Below, in pieces: positions 7,364 through 16,085 of a stretch of 64,000 bases of DNA. A program made the translations under genes and the position numbers. The DNA is from Nocardia arthritidis NBRC 100137. Lineage in GTDB: Bacteria; Actinomycetota; Actinomycetes; Mycobacteriales; Mycobacteriaceae. The notes beneath the pieces were generated by a model. That model saw nothing but the letters and a program-made list of their open reading frames with translations. It had not been told where the DNA came from and made no database searches. Numbering within the stretch: the stretch's first letter is position 1; every line of letters begins with the position of its first letter. The stretch lies in assembly GCF_001612765.1 (NCBI RefSeq), contig NZ_BDBB01000028.1, forward strand, positions 42,587-106,586. The letters run 5' to 3'.

Positions 7364-8992
7364 CTATCGGTCGAACGGCAGCTCATCGGGGCGGCAGGTC
7401 GCCCCGGGAGCGGGTAGCTGTAGGTCGATGAGATAATGCTCGCGCAGCTTCCGGGTGCATTCGTTCAGCGGGGTGTGCCCGTACCCGTCCTCGACGACGA
7501 CCAACCGCGCGTTCACCAATTCCTGCTGCGCGCGCCGTGCGCCGCTGAGCGGAGTGGCCGGGTCGAATCGGTTGTCGACCAACACGGCCGGGGTGTCCGA
7601 TCGCAGGATCCACGGCCCGGTATACCGCTGGGCATACCCCTCGGGCGGGGACGGCCAGAAGGCGCACGCATGGAGCAACGACAACCAGAACGCGCCGTAA
7701 GTCGGGCTGACGCCCGCCAGATCCCGCGCCATGCCGGGCCATTGGCCGGGATCGCGTGGAAAGCTGTTGTCCGCGCAGGAAATCGCGATGAAAGAGTCCA
7801 GGAAGTCGTCCGGTTGCGCCGTCGCCGAAAGGATCTCGCCCACCGCGTCGGGGTTGCCCGCCGATCCGCGTTCCAGTTCGGCGAGCAGTTCGGCCAGGGC
7901 GGGCCAGCCCCGCTCCGGGTCGTACAGCAACAGCGCGTGCGACGACAGCACCTCGGCATAGGTGACCGTCCGCGCCCGCTCTCCGGCCCCCACCACGAGG
8001 GGACCCTCGCGAAGGCGTTGCAGCACAGCGTCATTGCGGGTGCGGAGGTCGGCGGGGCGGACGGGAGCGCCCGCACCTCCACTCACGACGGCATCGCCCT
8101 GACCGCCCGGCGCGGCGAAGGCGCAGCGCTCCCGTCCCGCGTCCGCGCACAGCCGCAGGAATTCACCGAGCACTTCTTCGGTTCCGGCCGCGCGGTTCTC
8201 GATGGCGCGTCGCGTGTCGTTGGTGTAGGTATCCGGGTCGATCACCGACGCCAGGTGCAGCGCACGCACCCGATCGCCGAACAGCGCTCCGTACACCTGG
8301 CCCAGGTAGCTGGCGTAGGAACCGCCTTCGTAGGTCAGCTGCGGATCGCCGACGGCCCGGCGCAGCAGGTCCAGGTCGCGCGCCGCGTCCACGGTGGTCA
8401 GGTGGCCGAGCAGCGCGCCGCCGTGTGCCGCGCAACCGGCGGCCAGCTCACGGCTCGCCGCGTCGGCCGCACGCTCCTGCTCCGGATTCACCGGCGCCAA
8501 CACCGCGCCGGACCAGAACCGGTGCTGCTGTCCGGCGTCCGCGAAACACCGCACCTGTCCGCTGCGGCCGATCCCGCGCTGGTCGAAGGTGATCACGTCG
8601 AAGCGGCGCGCGAGCTCGCCGCCGAGCAGTTCCCCTTGCTCCGCCCAGCGCAGCCCCGATCCACCGGGACCGCCGACAGCGGAGAACAGCGTGCCGATCC
8701 GCCGCTGTGGGTCGGTGGCCTGCTGACGCACCACCGCCAGCCCGAGGGTCGGACCGTCCGGATGCGCGTAGTCCACCGGCACCTGCGCGGTCGCGCATTG
8801 GAACCTGTTCAGCTTCGGCTCCGCGCACGGCGCCCACTCGAGCAGCGGCGTCGGCGCAGCGTCGGCCTGCGCGGCCAGTTCCGCGACCGCCGACTCGTGT
8901 CGGCTCGGCGGGCCGCCGCAGCCGCTCACCGCGGGCAGCGCGGCGGCGAGCGCGGCGGCGATGACGATCTTCCAGCTAGGCACGGCACTCAT
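7364..8992 (-). CDS. Lipoprotein alpha/beta hydrolase, tripeptidyl-aminopeptidase-like
   Basis: 542 residues from the chosen start. A lipoprotein signal ends in AVSGC with Cys25 as lipidation site, then a short Ala-rich spacer. The hydrolase core has the oxyanion loop GGPGGSG (about 108-114), ITFDQRGIGRSG, nucleophile Ser225 in the elbow GGSYAS, and a C-terminal TAP-like domain with Asp in LVDNRFDPATP and His in GYGHTPLN. The family cleaves N-terminal peptides or esters at the cell surface. Two in-frame upstream ATGs (9022, 9037) are possible, but this start leaves the cleanest signal peptide. Confidence 0.85.
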   Translation of the reverse strand: MSAVPSWKIVIAAALAAALPAVSGCGGPPSRHESAVAELAAQADAAPTPLLEWAPCAEPKLNRFQCATAQVPVDYAHPDGPTLGLAVVRQQATDPQRRIGTLFSAVGGPGGSGLRWAEQGELLGGELARRFDVITFDQRGIGRSGQVRCFADAGQQHRFWSGAVLAPVNPEQERAADAASRELAAGCAAHGGALLGHLTTVDAARDLDLLRRAVGDPQLTYEGGSYASYLGQVYGALFGDRVRALHLASVIDPDTYTNDTRRAIENRAAGTEEVLGEFLRLCADAGRERCAFAAPGGQGDAVVSGGAGAPVRPADLRTRNDAVLQRLREGPLVVGAGERARTVTYAEVLSSHALLLYDPERGWPALAELLAELERGSAGNPDAVGEILSATAQPDDFLDSFIAISCADNSFPRDPGQWPGMARDLAGVSPTYGAFWLSLLHACAFWPSPPEGYAQRYTGPWILRSDTPAVLVDNRFDPATPLSGARRAQQELVNARLVVVEDGYGHTPLNECTRKLREHYLIDLQLPAPGATCRPDELPFDR

Positions 8993-9097
8993 CCTGTGCC
9001 CCGCGCGGGCGGGCGTCGTCATCCTGAGGATTGACATCCGACCCTGAGATTTCCGCGGCAATACCGGTTCGTACGCATCGTTGCCATCCGCCCCGCT

Positions 9098-9865
9098 CTA
9101 GGACGCCATCAGGCGGATCACCGCGATGACGCCGACCACGACGATGACCGCGCGCAGCGCGACCGGCGGCATCCGCCTGCCCAGCCGTGCGCCGAGCTGC
9201 CCGCCGATGATCGAGCCGAGCGCGATCAGCACCGCCGCACGCCAGTCGACATCCGCCACGGCGATGAAGATCAGCGCGGACACCGCGTTCACGATCAGGG
9301 CGAGCGCGTTCTTCACTCCGTTGAGGCGCTGGATGTCGTCGTGTACGAAAACGCCCAGCAAACCGATCAGCAGCACGCCCTGGGCGGCTCCGAAGTACCC
9401 GCCGTAGACACCTGTGGCGAAGATCGCGGCGAACAGGACGGAGCCGCCGTGCGCGGGCGCCGGGGCGCCGTCGTTGTCCCTGCGTCGCTTGACCCAGCCT
9501 GCCAATCGCGGCTGCACGACCACCAGCACCAGTGCCAGGATGATCAATATGGGCACGATCGCCTTGAACGCGTCGGCCGGTAACACCAGCAGAAGCACCG
9601 CGCCGGTGATGCCGCCGAGCAACGACGCGGTGCCCAGCCGCACCAACCGGTCGCGCTGGCCTGCGAGTTCCCTGCGATATCCGTGCACACCGCTGATGGA
9701 ACCGGGGACCAGACCGATGGTGTTGGAGACGTTCGCGGTCACCGGAGGAAGGCCGAACGCCAGCAGAACGGGAAACGTGAGCAGCGTGCCGGAGCCGACG
9801 ATGGTGTTGATGCCGCCCGCCGCGATGCCCGCACCGAAGACGGCCAGTTGCTCCAGCCACGTCAT
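9098..9865 (-). CDS. TauE/SafE family sulfite exporter / permease
   Basis: 255-residue integral membrane protein with about eight hydrophobic helices in two repeats. It carries the family motif GGINTIVGSGTLLTFPVLLAFGLPPVTANVSNTIG split across its N-terminal 50 residues and a related GVYGGYFGAAQGVL motif in the second half. AAGGATT lies upstream of the ATG at 9865, which is preferred over an in-frame ATG 14 codons earlier. The family exports sulfite, sulfonates or other organic anions; the substrate cannot be told here. Confidence 0.85.
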   Translation of the reverse strand: MTWLEQLAVFGAGIAAGGINTIVGSGTLLTFPVLLAFGLPPVTANVSNTIGLVPGSISGVHGYRRELAGQRDRLVRLGTASLLGGITGAVLLLVLPADAFKAIVPILIILALVLVVVQPRLAGWVKRRRDNDGAPAPAHGGSVLFAAIFATGVYGGYFGAAQGVLLIGLLGVFVHDDIQRLNGVKNALALIVNAVSALIFIAVADVDWRAAVLIALGSIIGGQLGARLGRRMPPVALRAVIVVVGVIAVIRLMAS

Positions 9866-9970
9866 AGCCAATCCTTCGACGTCCCGTCGGACCCCCGGCC
9901 CGTACAAGCGTTGTCCACTGCCGGACCGAACGGTAGCCGGGTCGTCGGATCACCCGACGACGGACCTCCC

Positions 9971-9999
9971 TTCCCGCCCGGACAGCGGCACGGTAAACT
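9971..9999 (+). promoter_or_regulatory. Putative leuA leader promoter
   Basis: TTCCCG (9971-9976) and TAAACT (9994-9999) are spaced 17 bp. Transcription would begin only a few bases before the leader-peptide ATG at 10010, so the leader peptide would be translated with almost no 5' untranslated region. Confidence 0.4.
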
Positions 10000-10009
10000 C
10001 GCGGACATC

Positions 10010-10051
10010 ATGCAGCGGGCACTTCTTCTCGACCGCCGCGACGGGGTCTGA
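10010..10051 (+). CDS. leuA leader peptide (attenuation)
   Basis: A 13-codon reading frame encoding MQRALLLDRRDGV, with three consecutive leucine codons. It sits 83 bases before leuA and overlaps the first arm of a terminator hairpin. This is the standard layout for leucine-controlled ribosome attenuation, which comparative work has described upstream of actinobacterial leuA genes. Stalling at the Leu codons when charged tRNA-Leu is scarce would keep the 10036-10045 arm from pairing. Confidence 0.75.
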   Translation: MQRALLLDRRDGV

Positions 10052-10078
10052 TCGGACCGGCTCCCGTCGCGGGGTTTT
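10036..10078 (+). terminator. leuA attenuator terminator
   Basis: CCGCGACGGG (10036-10045) pairs perfectly with CCCGTCGCGG (10063-10072), followed by GG and TTTT. The 5' arm lies inside the last codons of the leader peptide, so ribosome position decides whether it forms. Confidence 0.75.
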
Positions 10079-10134
10079 GCCGCGCCGGTCGACCCAGCCC
10101 ATTGGGAAAAACGACATCCTCGGGAGAAACCCCC

Positions 10135-11928
10135 ATGTCCCCTGCTGACGCATTCGTATCCGCCGCGCGCACCATCACCGCGCCGAGCAAGCCCGCCCCC
10201 GCCGACCAGCCCGGGTGGAACAAACAGAAGAACTCCTCGATGCCGACGTTCCGCTACCGGCCGTTCGCCGAGGAGGTCGAACCGATCTCGCTGCCCGACC
10301 GCACCTGGCCGGACCGGGTGATCGATCGGGCGCCGGGCTGGTGCGCGGTCGACCTGCGCGACGGCAACCAAGCGTTGATCGACCCGATGAGCCCCGCCCG
10401 CAAGCGCCGCATGTTCGACCTGCTGGTGCGGATGGGCTACAAGGAGATCGAGGTCGGGTTCCCTTCGGCGAGCCAGACCGATTTCGACTTCGTCCGCGAG
10501 ATCATCGAGGACGGCGCGATCCCCGACGACGTGACCATCCAGGTGCTGACCCAGTGCCGCCCGGAGCTGATCGAACGCACGTTCGAGGCATGCGCGGGCG
10601 CGCAGAGCGTCATCGTGCACTTCTACAACTCCACCTCGATCCTGCAGCGGAAGGTGGTGTTCCGCGCCGACCGCGAGGCGGTGAAGAAGATCGCCACCGA
10701 CGCCGCCGCGCTGTGCCTGGAGATCGAGCAGCGCTACCCGGACACCTCTTGGCGCTACGAGTACAGCCCGGAGTCCTACACCGGCACCGAGCTGGAGTAC
10801 GCCAAGGACGTCTGCGACGCGGTCTCGGCGATCATCGCGCCGACGCCGGACAAGCCGCTGATCATCAACCTGCCCGCCACCGTGGAGATGGCCACGCCGA
10901 ACGTCTACGCCGACTCGATCGAGTGGATGAGCCGCAACCTGGCCCGCCGCGACTCGATCGTGCTGTCGCTGCACCCGCACAACGACCGCGGCACCGCGGT
11001 GGCCGCCGCCGAGCTGGGCTACCAGGCGGGCGCCGACCGGATCGAGGGCTGCCTGTTCGGCAACGGCGAGCGCACCGGCAACGTCTGCTTGGTCACGCTG
11101 GGGATGAACATGTTCTCCCGCGGCATCGACCCGCAGATCAACTTCTCCGACATCGATGAGATCCGGCGGACCGTCGAATACTGCAACCAGCTGCCGGTGC
11201 ACGAGCGCCACCCGTACGGCGGCGACCTGGTCTACACCGCGTTCTCCGGCAGCCACCAGGACGCCATCAACAAGGGCCTGGACGCGATGAAGACCACGGC
11301 CGACGCCGCCGGGGCGGATGTCGACGACATCGTCTGGGAGGTGCCCTACCTGCCGATCGACCCGAAGGACGTCGGCCGCACCTACGAGGCGGTCATCCGG
11401 GTCAACTCGCAGTCCGGCAAGGGCGGCGTCGCCTACATCATGAAGACCGACCACGGGCTGGCGTTGCCTCGGCGGTTGCAGATCGAGTTCTCCCAGGCGA
11501 TCCAGAAGATCACCGACGGCGAGGGCGGCGAGGTGACGCCCAAGGAGATGTGGGACGTCTTCCACGAGGAGTACCTGAGCCCGATCCGCCCGCTGGAGCG
11601 GATGCGCCAGAAGGTCACCGCGTCGGAGACCGACGGCGGGGTCGACTCCATCGTGGCCGTGGTGAAGGTCGACGGCGTCGAGCAGGAGATCACCGGCAAG
11701 GGCAACGGACCGCTGGCGGCGTTCGTCGACGCGATCGCCGCGGTCGGTTTCGAGGTCGAGGTCCTGGACTACTCCGAGCATGCGATGTCCGCGGGTGACG
11801 ACGCGCAGGCCGCCGCCTACGTGGAGTGCGCGATCGGTGACCGGGTGGTGTGGGGCGTCGGCATCGCCACCTCGATCACGACCGCGTCGCTGCGCGCGGT
11901 GGTGTCGGCGGTGAACCGGGCGCACTGA
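10135..11928 (+). CDS. leuA: 2-isopropylmalate synthase
   Basis: 597 residues, the long actinobacterial LeuA type. It condenses acetyl-CoA with 2-ketoisovalerate to 2-isopropylmalate, the first committed step of leucine synthesis in the cytoplasm. The catalytic TIM barrel carries DLRDGNQALIDPM (about residues 82-94), the metal-binding SLHPHNDRG, and the GNGERTGN segment. A C-terminal domain from about residue 480 is the leucine-feedback regulatory region. The ATG at 10135 has GGGAG upstream. Control by leucine is expected at two levels: the attenuator just upstream and allosteric inhibition of the enzyme. Position matches M. tuberculosis Rv3710. Confidence 0.97.
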   Translation: MSPADAFVSAARTITAPSKPAPADQPGWNKQKNSSMPTFRYRPFAEEVEPISLPDRTWPDRVIDRAPGWCAVDLRDGNQALIDPMSPARKRRMFDLLVRMGYKEIEVGFPSASQTDFDFVREIIEDGAIPDDVTIQVLTQCRPELIERTFEACAGAQSVIVHFYNSTSILQRKVVFRADREAVKKIATDAAALCLEIEQRYPDTSWRYEYSPESYTGTELEYAKDVCDAVSAIIAPTPDKPLIINLPATVEMATPNVYADSIEWMSRNLARRDSIVLSLHPHNDRGTAVAAAELGYQAGADRIEGCLFGNGERTGNVCLVTLGMNMFSRGIDPQINFSDIDEIRRTVEYCNQLPVHERHPYGGDLVYTAFSGSHQDAINKGLDAMKTTADAAGADVDDIVWEVPYLPIDPKDVGRTYEAVIRVNSQSGKGGVAYIMKTDHGLALPRRLQIEFSQAIQKITDGEGGEVTPKEMWDVFHEEYLSPIRPLERMRQKVTASETDGGVDSIVAVVKVDGVEQEITGKGNGPLAAFVDAIAAVGFEVEVLDYSEHAMSAGDDAQAAAYVECAIGDRVVWGVGIATSITTASLRAVVSAVNRAH

Positions 11929-12136
11929 CAGCGCATTCCGGAAGGACTCGGACGGGCGTCGCGACGGTTCCACCGCGCGGCGCCCGATCCCGCTGGCGCA
12001 GACCGGTTGTGGGCCGCGCCGCTCCCCACGTCCGGCACGCCTACCGCGACACGGCGTAGCGAACCCCGTGCTAGCGTGGGATTCGCACTCCAAGCGCCGA
12101 GCTCTCTGCTCGAATTCCCGAGCAGATGGGGGAACC

Positions 12137-13819
12137 GTGACACCAAACGACCACAATCCGACCTCACCGCCCTGGCTGCAGAGTCACTCCGTGGATACGG
12201 CCGAAGTCAGCGACACGGAGTCCGCGGCCACCGATCCGTCGGCCGAACCGATCGGCGGCGAGGAAGCGAAGGAATCCGACGTGGCGGATGGGCCTGCCCA
12301 GCCGGACGCGCAGCCCGAACGGCCGGAGCCGCAAGGCTCGACGGAGCAGACCACGGTCTACCCGCAAGCGGACGCACCGGCGCAGGCTTGGGCTCCCCCG
12401 CAGGCCGGACCGGCCGAGCCCTACGGTTCGTACGCCCCGCCGAGCCCGGGCCCGTATCCCCCTCCGTCACCGTTTCCGGGGGAGCCGTTCCCTACCGGGG
12501 CATTTCAGCCGCAGCCGAGCCACAGCGGTAGCCACCCGATAGCGACACCTCCGGAAGGGCCCCATCCCGGTTATGGGGAGTACCGCCAGGAGATCGGCGG
12601 CGACGGCTTGGTCCGGCGAGTTCCGGTGGATTCCGCGCAGCCCGGATCCGGTGCGCCGCAGCAGGATCAACCCAGCGGCCCGATCTACAGCTGGGCTCCG
12701 CCGCCACCACCGGTGACGCATCAGCCTCCGCCGCCCCCTTATCAACCGCCGCCCCCGCCGCCGATCGGGCAACCGCAGGTGCCGAGCTGGCAGGGCGGTC
12801 CGCCGCATCTGTCCGCACCGCCGTTCCAACCGCAGCACGTGCCGCAGCCCGGCCAGCCGGGGCATTCGGTGAACGATCTCAACCTGCTCAGGCGGGCTCG
12901 CAGGGCGCCGCGCAGCGGTTGGCGCCGTGCCGTGCACAAGGCCTCCGGCGGCATGATCAACCCGGGCGAATCGGCGGCCGACATCGTCTACCAGGACCTC
13001 GTCGACCGGGTGAACCAGCCGGTGCGCGGGGACTACCGGATCGCGATCCTCTCGCTCAAGGGCGGCGTCGGGAAGACCACCACCACGGTCGGTCTCGGCT
13101 CCACCTTCGCCTCGCAGCGCGGCGACCGGGTCATCGCGATCGACGCCAATCCCGACCTGGGCACGCTCGCGCACCGGGTGCCGCGGCAGACCCGCTCCAC
13201 CGTGCGCAACCTCCTCGAGGACCAGCACATCACCAGGTACTCCGACGTGCGGGCGCACACCTCGCAGGCGCCGAGCCGTTTGGAAGTGCTTGCCAGTGAA
13301 CAGGATCCGGCGGTCTCCGAAGCGTTCAGCGAAGCGGACTACCGCAAGGCGATCGGCATTCTGCAGTCGTTCTACAACATCATCCTGACCGACTGCGGCA
13401 CCGGCTTGATGCACTCCGCGATGGCGGGCGTGCTGGATATGGCGAGTTCGCTGGTGCTGGTCACCTCGCCCGCCATCGACGGTGCGCGCAGCGCGTCGGC
13501 CACGCTGGACTGGCTCGACCACCACGGCTACGGCAAGCTGGTGGAACGAACGGTCGTGGTGGTGAACGCTTCCCGGCGCGGCGCGTCCACCGTCGATCTC
13601 GACCAGCTGCGCAAGCTGTTCCTCGACCGCACCCGCGCGGTGCAGGTGGTGCCGTTCGACGACCACCTCGCCGAGGGCGCGGAGATCGATCTGGAACTGG
13701 TCAGCAAGCCCACTCGGCGGGCGCTGCTGGAGCTGGCGGCGATGGTCGCCGACGACTTCGGCTACGTCAGCTCGCAGGCACAGCACCCCTACCGACACCA
13801 ATCGCCGCCGGGATTCTGA
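12137..13819 (+). CDS. MinD/ParA-like ATPase with proline-rich N-terminus (EspI-like)
   Basis: 560 residues from a GTG start preceded by a weak purine stretch. Residues 1 to about 260 are disordered and rich in Pro, Ala, Gln and Glu. A basic linker follows, then a MinD/SIMIBI ATPase domain with the deviant Walker A LKGGVGKTTTT (Lys308, Lys313) and DANPDLGTLAHR. This architecture matches mycobacterial EspI (Rv3876) and related proteins tied to type VII secretion. No ESX structural gene (eccB, eccC, WXG100, mycP) lies in this window, so this copy is orphaned. Cytoplasmic, possibly membrane-associated. Confidence 0.85.
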   Translation: MTPNDHNPTSPPWLQSHSVDTAEVSDTESAATDPSAEPIGGEEAKESDVADGPAQPDAQPERPEPQGSTEQTTVYPQADAPAQAWAPPQAGPAEPYGSYAPPSPGPYPPPSPFPGEPFPTGAFQPQPSHSGSHPIATPPEGPHPGYGEYRQEIGGDGLVRRVPVDSAQPGSGAPQQDQPSGPIYSWAPPPPPVTHQPPPPPYQPPPPPPIGQPQVPSWQGGPPHLSAPPFQPQHVPQPGQPGHSVNDLNLLRRARRAPRSGWRRAVHKASGGMINPGESAADIVYQDLVDRVNQPVRGDYRIAILSLKGGVGKTTTTVGLGSTFASQRGDRVIAIDANPDLGTLAHRVPRQTRSTVRNLLEDQHITRYSDVRAHTSQAPSRLEVLASEQDPAVSEAFSEADYRKAIGILQSFYNIILTDCGTGLMHSAMAGVLDMASSLVLVTSPAIDGARSASATLDWLDHHGYGKLVERTVVVVNASRRGASTVDLDQLRKLFLDRTRAVQVVPFDDHLAEGAEIDLELVSKPTRRALLELAAMVADDFGYVSSQAQHPYRHQSPPGF

Positions 13820-13838
13820 TCGGTTCGCCTGCCGACTC

Positions 13839-13880
13839 GGCGCCGCCGCCCGGAGTTATGCCCCGGTGGCGGCGCCTTTT
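13839..13880 (+). terminator. Terminator after the EspI-like gene
   Basis: GGCGCCGCC (13839-13847) pairs with GGCGGCGCC (13868-13876), followed by TTTT. The loop holds the stop codon of the convergent LysR gene, so the same hairpin lies across the end of that transcript. Confidence 0.7.
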
Positions 13881-14821
13881 CCGGGCGGCGTCCCGGAATC
13901 GTCTGTCGCCGACGCGGCGGCCGATTCGAACGCCGCGAGCACAGCCGCGATCGCCGGACGGGCCTCGGCCCGGGGCCGGGTGGCCAGTTCGTACATCCGG
14001 GCGGCACGCACACCGGACAGCCGCAGCACCGCCAGGTCCGGGTGGCCTACGGCATAGCGCGGCATGAGCGCGACGCCGTAGCCGACGGCGACCAAGGTCT
14101 CGATAACGCGAAAGTCGTTGAGGCGCTGCGCTATACGCGGCTGCACGCCGGTCACGGTGGCGATCGAGCGCAGCACGTCGTCGACCGGGAATCCGCCCCG
14201 CACGCTCAGCCAGGTCTCGTCGGCCAACTCCTCCGGCGCCACGGCCGAGCGGCCCGCGAGCCGATGCGTCGGCGCCGCGACGACATCGATCGGCTCGCGC
14301 ATGAGCACCCGCGTCGCGACGCGTGGATCGGCGATCGGCGCGGCGCGTTCGTCGCGATGGGTCAGGACCACGTCGTAGTCGGCGAGCAGTCGCGCCACCT
14401 CCGACGGTGGCACATCCTCATCCCGCGCAACCACCTCGACACCGCTGTCCACCATGCCGGGCAGCACATGCGGCAGCAGCAGGGCGCCGCCGGAGGGAAA
14501 CACCGCGACGCGGACCCGTCCGCGCGGTGAGCCGCGATAGTGCGCCATCTCGGCGACCGCGCGATCCATGGCCGCCAGCACTTCGTCGGCCCGCACCACC
14601 AGGGCGCGGCCCGCGTCGGTGAGCCGGACGCGTCTGCCATCGGGCTCGAGCAGGGCCACGCCCGCTTCCCTGGCCAGCACCTTGAGCTGCTGGGAAACGG
14701 CGGAAGGCGTCATCGACAGCGCCCCGGCGACGGCGGCCACGGTGCCTCGATCGGCCAGTTCACGCAGCACGCGCAGCCGCTCCAGCGCCATGGGCGGACC
14801 GGATGTGACAGGATCATCCAT
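13856..14821 (-). CDS. LysR family transcriptional regulator
   Basis: 321 residues. The N-terminal winged helix-turn-helix (LERLRVLRELADRGTVAAVA, then TPSAVSQQLKVL) occupies about residues 12-70, followed by the usual periplasmic-binding-like co-inducer domain (from about 95). An internal ATG at codon 11 is an alternative start; neither has a good ribosome binding site. It is divergent from an EamA-family exporter, whose expression it very likely controls. The effector is unknown. Confidence 0.9.
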   Translation of the reverse strand: MDDPVTSGPPMALERLRVLRELADRGTVAAVAGALSMTPSAVSQQLKVLAREAGVALLEPDGRRVRLTDAGRALVVRADEVLAAMDRAVAEMAHYRGSPRGRVRVAVFPSGGALLLPHVLPGMVDSGVEVVARDEDVPPSEVARLLADYDVVLTHRDERAAPIADPRVATRVLMREPIDVVAAPTHRLAGRSAVAPEELADETWLSVRGGFPVDDVLRSIATVTGVQPRIAQRLNDFRVIETLVAVGYGVALMPRYAVGHPDLAVLRLSGVRAARMYELATRPRAEARPAIAAVLAAFESAAASATDDSGTPPGKGAATGA

Positions 14822-14884
14822 TAAGATAATTTACATCATTGGTCCAATATTATTCGATTGTTCTGATGATTAGCGCGCCGCACG
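14822..14884. promoter_or_regulatory. AT-rich divergent promoter with LysR-type site
   Basis: The 63-bp gap is strikingly AT-rich for this genome and contains the palindrome ATTGGTCCAAT at 14838-14848. It must hold both divergent promoters and is the likely binding site of the LysR protein. Confidence 0.5.
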
Positions 14885-15844
14885 ATGGAGTGCGTGACCA
14901 ACCGTGACCGCCTGCTCGGCTTGACCGTAGTCCTGCTCTGGGGCTTGAACTTCCTCGCCATCCGGGTAGGGCTCGACCACTTTCCACCGTTCTTCTTCGC
15001 GGCGCTGCGCTTCGCGGTGCTCGCGGTGCCCGCGCTGCTGTTCGTTCCGCGCCCTCCGGTGCGGATGCGCTGGATCCTGCTGTACGGCGCCGGGTTCGGC
15101 ATCCTGCAGTTCGCGTTCCTGTTCACCGCGATGCGGGTGGGCATGCCGACCGGTCTGGCCTCGCTGGTCCTGCAGTCCTCGGCGCCGTTCACCGTGCTGC
15201 TCGGCACGCTGCTGCTGGGTGAGCGGATTCGCCCGGCGCAGGTCGCGGGGATCGGCGTCGCGGTGGTGGGCATGGCGGTGATCGGCTGGGACCGGCTGGA
15301 ACACGCCACCCTGCTGCCGGTGCTGCTCACCTTGGCGGGCGGACTCGGCTGGGCCTTCGGCAACATCGGCGCGCGCCTGGCGGGCACCGAGACCCCGGGC
15401 GTCAACCCGCTGCATCTGATGCTGTGGACCACCGCCGTTCCGCCGCTGCCGCTGTTCGCGTTGTCCCTGGTCGCCGAAGGGCCGACCACGGGCGCTCGCG
15501 CCTTGGCCGACTCGCTCACAGCCGAAGGTTTGCCCGCGCTGCTGGCCCTCGCCTACATCGCCGTTCTCGCCACCGTGGTGGGCACGGGCCTGTGGACCTA
15601 CCTGCTCGGGCGCTATCCCGCCGGGCTGGTCGCGCCGTTCTCGCTGCTCGTTCCGGTCGTCGGGATCGCCGCCGCCTGGACTGCACTCGGCGAGACTCCG
15701 ACTCCGTTGTCACTGGTCGGAGGCGTGGTGGTGCTGGCAGGCGCGTTCGCCGCCACGTCGAGCAGGCCGCGTGCCGTGACGACCGACATCCGCACCGGGG
15801 CGCCGAGCGCGCCCGCACTGGCGGACTCCGCCCGCCCGGCCTGA
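14885..15844 (+). CDS. EamA/DMT family transporter
   Basis: 319 residues with ten predicted membrane helices in two EamA repeats. The first begins LLGLTVVLLWGLNFLAIRVG and ends near LLLGERIRPAQ; the second contains VPVVGIAAAWTALGE. Members export amino acids, metabolites or drugs across the plasma membrane. A GTG at 14894 is an alternative start. It is paired with a divergent LysR regulator, the common arrangement for inducible efflux. A Ser/Pro/Ala-rich tail of about 25 residues follows the last helix. Confidence 0.88.
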   Translation: MECVTNRDRLLGLTVVLLWGLNFLAIRVGLDHFPPFFFAALRFAVLAVPALLFVPRPPVRMRWILLYGAGFGILQFAFLFTAMRVGMPTGLASLVLQSSAPFTVLLGTLLLGERIRPAQVAGIGVAVVGMAVIGWDRLEHATLLPVLLTLAGGLGWAFGNIGARLAGTETPGVNPLHLMLWTTAVPPLPLFALSLVAEGPTTGARALADSLTAEGLPALLALAYIAVLATVVGTGLWTYLLGRYPAGLVAPFSLLVPVVGIAAAWTALGETPTPLSLVGGVVVLAGAFAATSSRPRAVTTDIRTGAPSAPALADSARPA

Positions 15845-16085
15845 CGGGCGGTCACGCCCGGATCCGCCGGCGACGACGGCAGCGACGCCGGGCCGGAGGG
15901 GCCCGCGCAACCCGATCGACGCCGACCCCCGAAGACGCCGAAGCGCGCGCCCGCGTGTGCTCGGCCGCACGAGTTCCGTACGTCGCACCGATCGCTTCGC
16001 GGGGTCGGTGCGAGATCCTCGAATCGCCGTCTTACAGTAGTGCCCGGCGTGGAAGTTGGTCCCGGTTCTAGCAACAGAGCGGCGC

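Noticed and set aside
5614..7431. A 605-codon plus-strand frame over the cholesterol oxidase gene
   Set aside because: It lies opposite the minus-strand cholesterol oxidase, has no domain and has antisense composition.
9862..12156. A 764-codon minus-strand frame over leuA
   Set aside because: It is opposite leuA and full of His/Asp/Val/Arg/Leu runs produced by reading a high-GC gene backwards.
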